DNA from: Nitrospirales bacterium
Lineage (GTDB): Bacteria; Nitrospirota; Nitrospiria; Nitrospirales; UBA8639
Direction of reading: 5' to 3'
Length of the DNA stretch: 64,000 bases
Assembly: GCA_029261295.1 (NCBI GenBank)
Contig: JAJDBP010000002.1
Coordinates: 310,001-374,000, forward strand
This document shows, one piece after another, positions 8,881-16,662 of the stretch (the stretch's first letter is position 1; each line of letters starts with the position of its first letter). The position numbers and the translations under genes were made by a program. A model generated the notes under the pieces. The model did no database searches. It had not been told where the DNA came from and was given only the letters and a program-made list of their open reading frames with translations.

Positions 8881-8909
8881 ATGCTATCACGGGTTTTGAA
8901 TGCGGTCAA
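8881..8909 (-). promoter_or_regulatory. Promoter of tRNA-Ala
   Basis: Minus-strand TTGACC (8904-8909), 17-bp spacer, TAGCAT (8881-8886), ending 12 bp before the tRNA 5' end. The same -10 box occurs at the tRNA-Lys promoter. Confidence 0.7.
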
Positions 8910-8944
8910 GAAAGCTCCAGTGGAGTGTGCAGTGCAATTCTTCG

Positions 8945-8973
8945 TTGACAATTTGTGAAACGGGACCTACCAT
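8945..8973 (+). promoter_or_regulatory. Promoter of purA
   Basis: TTGACA (8945-8950), 17-bp spacer, TACCAT (8968-8973). It lies about 70 bp before the purA start. Confidence 0.6.
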
Positions 8974-9042
8974 GTCAAGTTGCGCTCTGGCCTTGTCAGA
9001 GCTTTTTTTTGCCCAGATTATCGTAAGGGAGTGGAGGAAACG

Positions 9043-10353
9043 ATGTCAGCGCTTATTGTTGTGGGGTCCCAGTGGGGTGATGAGGGAAAAGGGAAGATTG
9101 TCGATCTTCTCGCAAAAGATGCCGATGTCATCGTCCGCTTTCAGGGAGGCTCGAACGCTGGGCATACGGTCATCACTGACAAAGGGACCTTTATTTTTCA
9201 CCTCATTCCTTCGGGCGTTCTCTATCCTAGAAAGCTGTGTGTTCTTGGCAATGGCGTAGCGATCGATCCTGGTGGGTTAATTGGTGAGTTAGATGGGTTA
9301 AAGAAGAATGGCATTGCTGTTGGTAAACGATTTCTCATTTGCCAACGCGCGCATGTCATCATGCCCTACCATAAAGCCATTGATAAGGCGGCTGAAGAAG
9401 CCAAAGGGGCTCGGCGTATTGGTACCACCGGTCGAGGTATTGGTCCCGCTTATGTCGACAAGATGGCTCGTGTGGGTATTCGGATGGGGGATTTGCTCAA
9501 CGCAGATATCTTAAAGAAAAAAATCAAAGAAAACTTAGTGGAGATTAATGCTTTCTTGCAGCGCATCTATCACGCCAAGGGATTTACCGTGCAAGCGATC
9601 TTTAAGGAATACCAAGCCTATGGGGAACGATTGCGGCCTCATATTGCTGATGTCCCATTGGTTTTAGACCGGGCTTTTGCCAATGGGCAAAAGGTTTTAT
9701 TTGAAGGAGCACAAGGAACACATTTAGATGTTGATTTTGGAACCTATCCATTTGTGACGTCATCGAGCTCTTGCTCCGGGGGTGCCTGCACGGGAAGTGG
9801 CGTGGGGCCCACCAACATTTCAGCTGTATTAGGAGTGACAAAAGCCTATACCACTCGCGTGGGTGGCGGACCATTCCCTTCGGAATTGGATGATGCCATG
9901 GGGGCGCAACTCATGAAACGCGGTCATGAATATGGAGCTACCACCGGACGGGCGCGACGCTGCGGATGGTTAGATGCGGTATTGTTGCGGTATGCCGTTC
10001 GAGTCAATGGCTTGACCTCTCTCGCCATGACGAAGTTGGATGTGTTGGACGGCTGTGAAGAGCTCAAGATTTGTACGGGCTATCGATATCAGGGGAAATT
10101 GTATCGGGAGATGCCGGCTGATTTAGAGGTGTTGGAGAATTGTCAGCCTGTGTATGAACGTTGGCCAGGTTGGACGACTGATACCACTGGAGTCACCTCC
10201 TATAAAGGCTTGCCAGTTGCCGCAAAAAAATATTTAGCTCGTGTCAAAGAACTGGTGTCTTGTCCCATTGATATGGTTTCCACCGGCTCTAAACGTGAGG
10301 AAACTATTGTCATCCGCAACCCGCTTACTCATTCAAAAAAACGTCGAAAGTAA
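9043..10353 (+). CDS. purA: Adenylosuccinate synthetase
   Basis: Catalyses the GTP-dependent joining of IMP and aspartate, the committed step to AMP. It has 436 residues from this ATG. Motifs: GDEGKGK near residue 12, the IMP-binding GTTGRGIGPAY, and TTGRARRCGWLD. The ATG at 9043 is chosen because GTGGAGG lies six bases upstream; the in-frame start at 8980 would add a non-homologous leader. A TTGACA-N17-TACCAT promoter precedes it. Downstream is tRNA-Lys. Confidence 0.97.
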   Translation: MSALIVVGSQWGDEGKGKIVDLLAKDADVIVRFQGGSNAGHTVITDKGTFIFHLIPSGVLYPRKLCVLGNGVAIDPGGLIGELDGLKKNGIAVGKRFLICQRAHVIMPYHKAIDKAAEEAKGARRIGTTGRGIGPAYVDKMARVGIRMGDLLNADILKKKIKENLVEINAFLQRIYHAKGFTVQAIFKEYQAYGERLRPHIADVPLVLDRAFANGQKVLFEGAQGTHLDVDFGTYPFVTSSSSCSGGACTGSGVGPTNISAVLGVTKAYTTRVGGGPFPSELDDAMGAQLMKRGHEYGATTGRARRCGWLDAVLLRYAVRVNGLTSLAMTKLDVLDGCEELKICTGYRYQGKLYREMPADLEVLENCQPVYERWPGWTTDTTGVTSYKGLPVAAKKYLARVKELVSCPIDMVSTGSKREETIVIRNPLTHSKKRRK

Positions 10354-10382
10354 ATTCTTTTCAAGACACTTTCAATGGTTGT

Positions 10383-10411
10383 TTGACAACGACAAAGGCC
10401 ATTGCTAGCAT
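10383..10411 (+). promoter_or_regulatory. Promoter of tRNA-Lys
   Basis: TTGACA (10383-10388), 17-bp spacer, TAGCAT (10406-10411), ending 10 bp before the tRNA 5' end. Confidence 0.75.
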
Positions 10412-10421
10412 CGCCTTCGGT

Positions 10422-10497
10422 GAGCCGCTAGCTCAGTTGGTAGAGCATCGCCCTTTTAAGGCGAGGGTCGTGCGTTCGAGCCGCACGCGGCTCACCA
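10422..10497 (+). tRNA. tRNA-Lys (TTT), integration target
   Basis: Acceptor GAGCCGC/GCGGCTC, D-arm GCTC/GAGC, anticodon stem with loop CTTTTAA (anticodon TTT), T-arm GTGCG/CGCAC, discriminator A and encoded CCA. The 3' part from 10450 is repeated exactly at 18160-18210, so this tRNA is the attachment target of the element that follows and its 3' half is now supplied by that element. Confidence 0.97.
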
Positions 10498-11594
10498 GAA
10501 GAATCAATGGGTTGCGACTCTTCTGGTTCCTCCTCACTTCCCCCAGTCACGGTTTTAGTCACGGTTCCATCTGGAATTTTCCCCGCAAAGGTCGTCAGTC
10601 CTTCTACCGCACTCCATAAATGAGTCGGGCTGAGATGGGCATAGCGCGACAACATGGCCGGACTCTTCCATCCCCCTAAAGCCATCAGTGTTCGATCATT
10701 TGCGCCTTGCATGGCCAGCCGACTGGCGAAGGTATGTCTGAGGTCATGAAACCGAAATGGAGCCAATTTAGAGGCATTCACTGCCTTATCAAATGCCCGT
10801 CGGAGATAGCGCACGTCCAGTGGAAAAATTCGGTCCTGAGGGCCAACCTCGGACGATTTCTGGATATTGCTCAGGAGATCTTGGACGGTCGAATTCATAG
10901 GAACTCTCCGAGAATCCCCAGCCTTGGTTTCGCGAAGGGCCAAGATCCCTGTATCCCAATCTACATCAGACCATTTCAATCGTAACAATTCACCTTGTCG
11001 GCATCCCGTGTTTACAGCTGCCACGACGATGGACCGATATTTTTCTGGAAGCTTTTCAAATAAGGTCGCTTCTTGTCCAGCTGTGAGGTATCGGACTAAT
11101 ACATTATTGACCTTAGGCGGCTTTACTCGGCTTGCTGGATTTTCTTTTAGCATTCCCAACCGGCGAGCATCATTCAGTGCGGCTTTCAGGACCCCAAAAA
11201 ATCGTAGGACTGTCCCTGGCTGATAGCCTTCCTCTGCCAATGCGGATAAGACCTTCTCGATATGCCGGGGCCCCATCTTGTTGATATCCAGATCCCCCAA
11301 TTCGGCAATCCAGCGGTCGATTCGTGACTTGTCATCGCCTTTCCGTTTCCGGCGAGCGTCAATCCGAGCAATATAATCATTTGCGACATCCCGAAAGAGA
11401 ATTGTTTTCGGCTTCTCGAAATGCTTCCCTGAAAGCTGTTCGCTTTTCAGTCTGCCATAAAGAGCCTTTGCCTCACTCTTCGTCGAACAGCGAATCCGTC
11501 TTTCTCTGCCATTTACCCATATTCTCGTAGACCACCGTCCACTCTTGGGCGGCCATTCCAAAACCCCACGGTCTCTCCCACCTTTTCTAGCCAT
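10428..11594 (-). CDS. Tyrosine recombinase / phage-type integrase
   Basis: A 388-residue site-specific recombinase that should integrate and excise the element at tRNA-Lys. Catalytic residues: Arg in NTGCRQGELL, Lys region ETKAGDSRRVPM, HDLRHTFASRL, GGWKS, and Tyr in MLSRYAHLS. The N-terminal part is a SAM-like core-binding domain. The start at 11594 (MARKGG) has GGGGG upstream; an in-frame start at 11690 would overlap the neighbour by 86 bp. The last 23 or so codons are read from the attachment repeat and tRNA-Lys on the opposite strand, so the C-terminal tail depends on whether the element is integrated. Confidence 0.92.
   Translation of the reverse strand: MARKGGRDRGVLEWPPKSGRWSTRIWVNGRERRIRCSTKSEAKALYGRLKSEQLSGKHFEKPKTILFRDVANDYIARIDARRKRKGDDKSRIDRWIAELGDLDINKMGPRHIEKVLSALAEEGYQPGTVLRFFGVLKAALNDARRLGMLKENPASRVKPPKVNNVLVRYLTAGQEATLFEKLPEKYRSIVVAAVNTGCRQGELLRLKWSDVDWDTGILALRETKAGDSRRVPMNSTVQDLLSNIQKSSEVGPQDRIFPLDVRYLRRAFDKAVNASKLAPFRFHDLRHTFASRLAMQGANDRTLMALGGWKSPAMLSRYAHLSPTHLWSAVEGLTTFAGKIPDGTVTKTVTGGSEEEPEESQPIDSSGEPRAARTHDPRLKRAMLYQLS
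10450..10500 (+). other. Left attachment site (inside tRNA-Lys)
   Basis: First copy of the 51-bp direct repeat. Identity with the right copy starts at base 10450 and stops after 10500; the bases on either side differ. The intact tRNA is at this end, beside the integrase. Confidence 0.93.
10546..10567 (+). other. Probable integrase arm-type site, left
   Basis: Tandem GTCACGGTT motifs 15 bp apart (begins GTCACGGTTTTAGTCACGG), within the integrase coding region and 45 bp inside the left attachment site. The same 22 bases with one mismatch, same orientation, occur at 17999-18020. Confidence 0.55.
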
Positions 11595-11604
11595 ATCGTG
11601 CCCC

Positions 11605-12504
11605 CTATTTATTAGTTTTCCCTTTTCGGGATTTACTCTTGTCAGTTGCTTTTTTCCCTTTGCGTTGAGCTGCCCTCCATTGACGAACATTTGCCTGGTT
11701 TTGGCAACGGGGCGAGCAATAGATTCCCCGGTGATGCCGAGCTAAAAAGATTCGACTACATTTTGAATTGGGGCACACTTGAATCCCACTCCCTTCCTCT
11801 AAGTCCAGCATCACCATGAGATACATGAGGCCCAATAAAGAAGGCGAATCCCACCACATTATCCAATCTCTGTTTGGAACGTTTTTGTTTAGGGTGTTTT
11901 GGATCAGGCGGAACCGAAATCCATAAAACTTAATGCCAAGTATTTTTTCCAAGGTACGGCTGGCGTGGAGCCTGACGGAGGGGTCTGGATTAACCTCAGC
12001 AGCTTGGGCAAGAGCAATAGTGGCACGTAATTCCTCTTGCGCTTCATGAAACTGGGAAAGCTTCATTGTCGTGTAGTGCTTCCAAACATAGCCGTAGGGG
12101 GGAGGTTGGTCGGCTTTCTGTACCTGAAAGATGGCGTTGATGTCTTTCCCCGTCCAGGTGTGGCTAGGTTTCTCCTTCGGAACGGAGGATTTGAGAATGC
12201 GTAGGTCAAAACCATCAAGTCGGGATGGATCGATGTTCCCTGTGAAGTTCAGCGGACCGGGAAGTCCAAATTCTTGGCAAAAGCGAAGAACTTCTTTTGG
12301 CCGCTGAGGATGAACATCGAGGAAGAGATAGGGGAGGGACTTCCCTCCTTTCGGTGGGTTCTGTTCCCTTGGCCAGTAGTGGTCAAACGGATCATAAGAA
12401 AGAGGACTTTCGACGATGATCTTGTCCTTAACCAATTGAGCTTTTCTTGGTTGGCCCCATTGAGACTCATACGTTTTTAAGGGGAGGTTACTTCTAGGCT
12501 TCAT
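11605..12504 (-). CDS. Zinc-finger protein of the element (CGNR-like C-terminus)
   Basis: A 299-residue protein of unknown function. The C-terminal 70 residues hold CPNSKCSR, YCSPRCQNQANVRQWR and a lysine-rich tail, a four-cysteine finger resembling the CGNR/FLYWCH-like fingers in bacterial regulators. The N-terminal 220 residues show no motif I recognise. It lies 10 bp upstream of the integrase on the same strand and so is probably co-expressed with it. It is transcribed divergently from the HTH gene at 12624, with a tandem 10-bp repeat between them. A regulatory or nucleic-acid-binding role for integration is plausible only by position. Confidence 0.6.
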   Translation of the reverse strand: MKPRSNLPLKTYESQWGQPRKAQLVKDKIIVESPLSYDPFDHYWPREQNPPKGGKSLPYLFLDVHPQRPKEVLRFCQEFGLPGPLNFTGNIDPSRLDGFDLRILKSSVPKEKPSHTWTGKDINAIFQVQKADQPPPYGYVWKHYTTMKLSQFHEAQEELRATIALAQAAEVNPDPSVRLHASRTLEKILGIKFYGFRFRLIQNTLNKNVPNRDWIMWWDSPSLLGLMYLMVMLDLEEGSGIQVCPNSKCSRIFLARHHRGIYCSPRCQNQANVRQWRAAQRKGKKATDKSKSRKGKTNK

Positions 12505-12522
12505 AGTTTTTCAGGGGGTAGG

Positions 12523-12542
12523 TGTAATTGAATGTAATTGAA
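12523..12542. promoter_or_regulatory. Tandem 10-bp operator candidate
   Basis: Two exact head-to-tail copies of TGTAATTGAA in the 119-bp gap between the divergent zinc-finger and HTH genes. One copy per near-helical turn is what a DNA-binding regulator such as the adjacent HTH protein could use. Confidence 0.45.
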
Positions 12543-12623
12543 TAAAGCGATTTATCAATTTCATATCTCATAATATAACTCTAGGGAAAACAGTGTCAAT
12601 ACTTTTAGCCATGGAGGAAGAAG

Positions 12624-12836
12624 ATGGAATTGAACAAACCTCAATTGGGACGGTTGATGACGTGTGAGGAAGTGGCGGATGCCTTGGGGCTTCGCGTTTC
12701 AACAATTAGGAGAATGATTCTGGAGCGCCGAATCGACACGGTACGACCGTCGCGCCGAAGTGTGCGGATTCCCGAAATCGCCGTTCAACATATTCTTCGT
12801 GCAGGCTATCGCCCAGCAATTCAGGAAGGAGCATAA
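12624..12836 (+). CDS. Excisionase-family helix-turn-helix protein
   Basis: A 70-residue protein with a MerR/excisionase-like winged helix: LMTCEEVADALGLRVSTIRRMILERRIDTVRPSRRSVRIPE. Such proteins bind DNA to direct excision or to repress the element's own promoters. A GGAGGAAGAAG Shine-Dalgarno precedes the ATG. It opens a rightward operon; the next gene begins 6 bp later. The choice between excisionase and repressor cannot be made from sequence. Confidence 0.8.
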   Translation: MELNKPQLGRLMTCEEVADALGLRVSTIRRMILERRIDTVRPSRRSVRIPEIAVQHILRAGYRPAIQEGA

Positions 12837-12842
12837 GGGCCT

Positions 12843-13310
12843 ATGCTCTTGGACCAAATCTTAGACCTAATTGGATCGGTACGGAAGAGTGGCCAGGGAT
12901 GGATGGCGAAATGTCCAGCCCATGAAGATCGAAGCCCTTCCCTCTCAATCAGAGAGGCAGAAGATCGAGTCCTTCTCCATTGCTTTTCGGGGTGTAGCGT
13001 TGCCGCGATCTGTGGGGCGTTAGGTATCGGCATTCGAGACTTATTCGCTGAGAATCTGTCACCCGTTCAATGGACCCAACTCCAACAAGCACGACGAGAA
13101 CGAAAACAGGCTGACCACAAGAAAAAGATACAGGAAAGTCGGGTTATTGACGCACGAAGAGAAGCCGAGGCTCTACTCCGAGCAAGTCAAGGCCAAGATA
13201 TTTCACAATGGAGCGAGGAAAAATTTGATCGAGTGATGAAGGCCGTAGGGCGCGCCTACGACTTATTGCGAGAGGAAAATGAGGATACTTTCTATGGACA
13301 CCTTGGATGA
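12843..13310 (+). CDS. Primase-type zinc-finger protein
   Basis: A 155-residue protein with a CHC2-like zinc-binding fold of DnaG/phage primases: Cys24 and His27 (CPAHEDRSPSLSI), then Cys47 and Cys51 (LLHCFSGC). The rest is a charged helical tail (QLQQARRERKQADHKKKIQ). The catalytic Toprim part is absent, so it probably recognises template for a partner. The next gene, encoding a DUF3987-type protein, overlaps its end by 17 bp, which suggests the two polypeptides work together in element replication. Confidence 0.8.
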   Translation: MLLDQILDLIGSVRKSGQGWMAKCPAHEDRSPSLSIREAEDRVLLHCFSGCSVAAICGALGIGIRDLFAENLSPVQWTQLQQARRERKQADHKKKIQESRVIDARREAEALLRASQGQDISQWSEEKFDRVMKAVGRAYDLLREENEDTFYGHLG

Positions 13311-14664
13311 GCAACTAAGCGTCTTTGAGGCAACGACACAAGAAATTGGTATGCCAATTCTGGAGGATGAGGCAACCAATTTTGAGTGTGACGGTATTCC
13401 TATCAATGCTCCGGCTGACAAACAATGGCCCGATCCAATCAATGAAGCGGCCTATTATGGATTGGCTGGAGAATTTGTGCGTCTGGTAGAGCCGGAATCA
13501 GAAGCCGACCCTGTGGCCATTCTTTTGCAATTTCTCACGGCCTTCGGGTCGGTGGTTGGTCGAGGACCGCATTTTGTCGCGGAAGGGACACGACACTATA
13601 CGAATCTCTTTATGGTCCTCGTGGGACAAACCTCCAAGGCCAGGAAGGGGAGTAGCTGGTCACATGTGTGGAATATTTTTAACGGCTGCGATGAAGTGTG
13701 GGCGACGAATCGGGTGAAGGGAGGCCTTTCTTCAGGAGAGGGTCTCATCTGGAATGTTCGAGATCCCATCTATAAACAAGAACCGATTAAAGATAAGGGA
13801 TTGCACACCGGAGAATACCAAGAAATCTGTGTGGATCCCGGTGTTGAGGATAAACGACTATTGGCCCAAGAAGCGGAATTTGCGGCACTCTTACATATGC
13901 CGGATCGGTCAGGAAACACCTTGTCACCCATTATTCGCAAAGCGTGGGAATCAGGAAATTTAGAGTCCCTCACCAAAAATTCCCCAGCCAAAGCCACCAA
14001 TGCGCATATCAGCATTGTGGGCCATATCGTGAAGGACGAAGTTCGGCGATATCTGAGCCGCACAGAAGCGGGGAATGGCTTCGGGAATCGGTTCTTGTGG
14101 GTGTGTGCTACGCGATCCAAGTTTCTTCCCGAAGGCGGACGGACCGACCAACTGAATTTTGCTCCATTAATCCATAGGCTGAAGGTGGCTATTGAGACCG
14201 CTCGCGCCACGGGTGAATTACGCCGCGATGAAGGCGCTAGGGAGATATGGCGGACCGTCTATCCCAAATTATCCGAAGGGGTTCCAGGAATGTTAGGCGC
14301 AGTCACGTCACGTGCCGAGGCCCAGGTAATGCGGTTGGCTTGTCTCTATGCCTTATTAGATGGGGCCACAGAAATTAAAGCACTGCACCTGCGTGCAGCA
14401 TTGGCAGTTTGGGAATATTGTAAAGCGAGTGCTCGGTTTATCTTTGGCGATACACTTGGCGATCCGATAGGCGATGACATTCTGACAGCGCTCCGGAATA
14501 ATTTAGATGGGCTAACACGGACTGAGATTAGTCAGCTCTTGCATGGCAACCGTAACCGGCAGCAAATTGGACGGGCATTGGGGGTGTTATTGGAATATGG
14601 GCTAGCGCGAATGATTTCTGAAGAAACAGGAGGCCGAAAGGCTGAGCGGTGGTTCGTGACCTAG
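13294..14664 (+). CDS. DUF3987-type replication protein
   Basis: A 456-residue P-loop protein of the type found beside primase fingers in phages and satellites. The block VGRGPHFVAEGTRHYTNLF leads into an atypical Walker A, GQTSKARKGSS. Then come SSGEGLIWNVRDP, an acidic EAEFAALL segment, and NGFGNRFLWVCA. The C-terminal part looks like a winged helix (GLTRTEISQLLHGNRNRQQIGRAL). The ATG at 13294 has GAGG nine bases upstream; an in-frame ATG at 13279 is possible. A role as helicase or primase-helicase partner for element replication is inferred. Confidence 0.78.
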   Translation: MDTLDEQLSVFEATTQEIGMPILEDEATNFECDGIPINAPADKQWPDPINEAAYYGLAGEFVRLVEPESEADPVAILLQFLTAFGSVVGRGPHFVAEGTRHYTNLFMVLVGQTSKARKGSSWSHVWNIFNGCDEVWATNRVKGGLSSGEGLIWNVRDPIYKQEPIKDKGLHTGEYQEICVDPGVEDKRLLAQEAEFAALLHMPDRSGNTLSPIIRKAWESGNLESLTKNSPAKATNAHISIVGHIVKDEVRRYLSRTEAGNGFGNRFLWVCATRSKFLPEGGRTDQLNFAPLIHRLKVAIETARATGELRRDEGAREIWRTVYPKLSEGVPGMLGAVTSRAEAQVMRLACLYALLDGATEIKALHLRAALAVWEYCKASARFIFGDTLGDPIGDDILTALRNNLDGLTRTEISQLLHGNRNRQQIGRALGVLLEYGLARMISEETGGRKAERWFVT

Positions 14665-14673
14665 CTATGAGGA

Positions 14674-14745
14674 ACGAAATAGACGAATTAAACGAAAAAA
14701 GGGTAGTTGGGGATAGACTTATTTCGTTACTTTCGTTTCTTTCGT
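14674..14745. repeat. Inverted 9-bp-periodic ACGAA / TTCGT array
   Basis: ACGAA begins at 14674, 14683 and 14692 (exactly 9 bp apart). TTTCGT begins at 14722, 14731 and 14740 (again 9 bp apart). The two halves form an imperfect inverted repeat in which only the ACGAA cores match. The last TTTCGT abuts the AGGAGG Shine-Dalgarno of the gene at 14755. A further ACGAA pair with the same 9-bp step starts at 14984 and 14993. Confidence 0.75.
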
Positions 14746-14754
14746 AGGAGGAAC

Positions 14755-14991
14755 ATGGGTAAATATCTCGATATGGCAGATGCCGTGATGGGCTTAAAGG
14801 CGAAGAACCAAGGGAGATTAGTGGAATTTGATTCTCCATTGTTTGGTCGCTGTTATGGACGGATTCGAGAGGTCAAAGCCAATCTCTACAAAATTACCAA
14901 TCATTCCGTCCTTCAAGATGAAGCGGTGATCCCTGGAGCGTGGCTTGTCAGAGTTATGGACGATGACCTAAGAGCCCACAATTACGAATGA
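14755..14991 (+). CDS. Small unknown protein of the element
   Basis: A 78-residue protein I do not recognise. It is mixed alpha/beta in composition, with a hydrophobic centre (SPLFGRCYGRIREVKANLYKI) and an acidic end (VMDDDLRAHN), and has no membrane segment. The start at 14755 is fixed by AGGAGG seven bases upstream. The inverted ACGAA/TTCGT array precedes it, and two more ACGAA units lie at its stop codon. Its 3' end overlaps by 38 bp with the convergent HEPN-like gene. Confidence 0.6.
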   Translation: MGKYLDMADAVMGLKAKNQGRLVEFDSPLFGRCYGRIREVKANLYKITNHSVLQDEAVIPGAWLVRVMDDDLRAHNYE

Positions 14992-16237
14992 GACGAAGAA
15001 AGTCAGTAACCTTCTTGGTCAAACGAGTGCATATGTTCCTTCCCTCAACATTTTTGTAGAGCGGTTTTCCATTCATGATACAGGATTGAATGAGTTCGGA
15101 AATTAGATTATGTGTTTCATTGATAACTTCATAGGAACTCTTTTGGTGGATCTTGGGTTCTACCTTTCCAGTGTGAACAGCTTGACTACGTAGTTCATAA
15201 AAATTCGTAATTAAACTCACTACCCTTTTTTTCTTCCGGCCCCTGATGTCCAAAATTGCAGGAATTCGCTGCCGTAAGGTTTTAGCAATTCCATCTTCGG
15301 GTGGTTGGTTCCGATCAATGACCAATGCCTCTAAAGCTATTCCTGAGTCTATTGCACTATCTCGAAGAAAGCTTTGCCCCTTCGATGAGTTCAATCGTTC
15401 TACGGGGACCTCAATAGCTGCTTGTTCTTCTTTGGACAATTTCAAAAGGGAATTGAATAGCTTTTCCCATTCATTGAGCTTTTTTGTATCCCAGGGTGAT
15501 GGGGGAGCCACTTGAAGTTTATTGCTGAAAATCCATGGCTGTGGGGACGGATCCCCATTCAGCGGAACCCAATCAGGAAATTCTTTCCAAGAATACCAAA
15601 ACCTGATTCCATGTTGGCCTAAGACGCCAAGAAGTTGGGCCAGAATACGTAAATCTTTTGTGGAGTCGGACATATTGGGTACTGGTAGGTTTGAAGAAAA
15701 AATGGCGTGTCTAGGAACCATCACTTCCCTCATTATGGCCGCTGAAGGTCCATGGATCCCAGGGAGAAGGTTCTGGTCAATTTGCGTTTTGTGATGTGAA
15801 GTAGAAAGAATTTCGGAGTCCCAGGGAATGAGAGAGAGTTCAGGAGTAATAGTGAATTGTTCCGGAACTTGAATTCCGTCAATCGAAAAAAATTGGTGAA
15901 AAGGAATTTTAGGAGAGCTGAAAAACTTCTCTATATTTTGAACTGCCTCCTTTGGTCCGTGCTGGCTACCTCTGCGGATGAGCCAATGGGCAAGAAAGTC
16001 ATAGGTTAAATATTGAGCTCCCCCTGATGGCCAAACTTGGTATTGGTTATGAAAAAATTTTAATTCGGGAATTCCTTTAAAAAGGTCTAAGAATTCTATT
16101 AAACAGGTCGGAGCCTTTTCCGGTACTTTGTCCGCTAAGGGCAGAAGGAAATGGATAGGCATCTTATTCTCCTGTTCCAAATCTTCAATCCGGGTTAAAA
16201 GGATTTCAAGCTTTGGAATCAGAGCTTGCAAGTTCAT
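14954..16237 (-). CDS. Large protein with C-terminal HEPN-like domain
   Basis: A 427-residue protein without membrane segments. The C-terminal region has the layout of an Apea-like HEPN domain: IALEALVIDRNQ, KTLRQRIPAIL, then YELRSQAVHTG, giving the R-x4-H motif (about Arg350 and His355) of HEPN ribonucleases. The N-terminal 230 residues carry no recognised motif. HEPN proteins in mobile elements are often RNA-targeting defence or toxin proteins, so this may be element cargo. The ATG at 16237 is chosen over an in-frame TTG two codons upstream; neither has a clear Shine-Dalgarno. Function is inferred from one short motif and the helix pattern. Confidence 0.6.
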   Translation of the reverse strand: MNLQALIPKLEILLTRIEDLEQENKMPIHFLLPLADKVPEKAPTCLIEFLDLFKGIPELKFFHNQYQVWPSGGAQYLTYDFLAHWLIRRGSQHGPKEAVQNIEKFFSSPKIPFHQFFSIDGIQVPEQFTITPELSLIPWDSEILSTSHHKTQIDQNLLPGIHGPSAAIMREVMVPRHAIFSSNLPVPNMSDSTKDLRILAQLLGVLGQHGIRFWYSWKEFPDWVPLNGDPSPQPWIFSNKLQVAPPSPWDTKKLNEWEKLFNSLLKLSKEEQAAIEVPVERLNSSKGQSFLRDSAIDSGIALEALVIDRNQPPEDGIAKTLRQRIPAILDIRGRKKKRVVSLITNFYELRSQAVHTGKVEPKIHQKSSYEVINETHNLISELIQSCIMNGKPLYKNVEGRNICTRLTKKVTDFLRLIRNCGLLGHRP

Positions 16238-16662
16238 AGCCAATGCCCGTCGTTAGCCTATTCGCAACAGGTCACAAGGGGTAATAATTTTTATCCAATC
16301 TTTCTCAAGCCTCTTCAGGAAACCTCTACGAAAGAACATACCAAAAGAAAAGAAAAAATGATTCCTGAAAATAAACGACGGGTGGTCTCCCCCGATAATG
16401 GAATCAACGTCTTGTATGATGTTAAGAGCGTCTTTTAACCCACCCACCTGTGGAGAACTCAAAGGCCAGAGAGAGGGGATGCCTTTCAATACGCCTTGTT
16501 CCAGCAATCTGACCGGGACGAAAGATGTCTCACTAGCATTCTATCTTTTTCCAAACAAGACCTTCACACTCTCAAAGAATTTCTCGCCAAAAAGAGTTTT
16601 TCCTTTCTCTGGGCACCATAAAAAACTATTCTAGGTCTATGCCTGGTCACAAAAACCTCTCT
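16238..16662. other. Gap with no supported gene
   Basis: About 425 bp between the HEPN-like gene and the KTSC lipoprotein. One 84-codon minus-strand frame (16253-16507) ends 16 bp before the HEPN-like start but has no recognised motif and no clear Shine-Dalgarno. I see no repeat or hairpin of note. It presumably holds the divergent promoters of the two flanking genes. Confidence 0.4.

Noticed and set aside
14674-14745. ACGAA/TTCGT array as a CRISPR array
   Set aside because: The units are only 5-6 bp with 3-4 bp between them and are inverted; there are no spacers or cas genes.
16253-16507. 84-codon minus frame upstream of the HEPN-like gene
   Set aside because: No Shine-Dalgarno or recognised motif; kept only as a remark on the gap.
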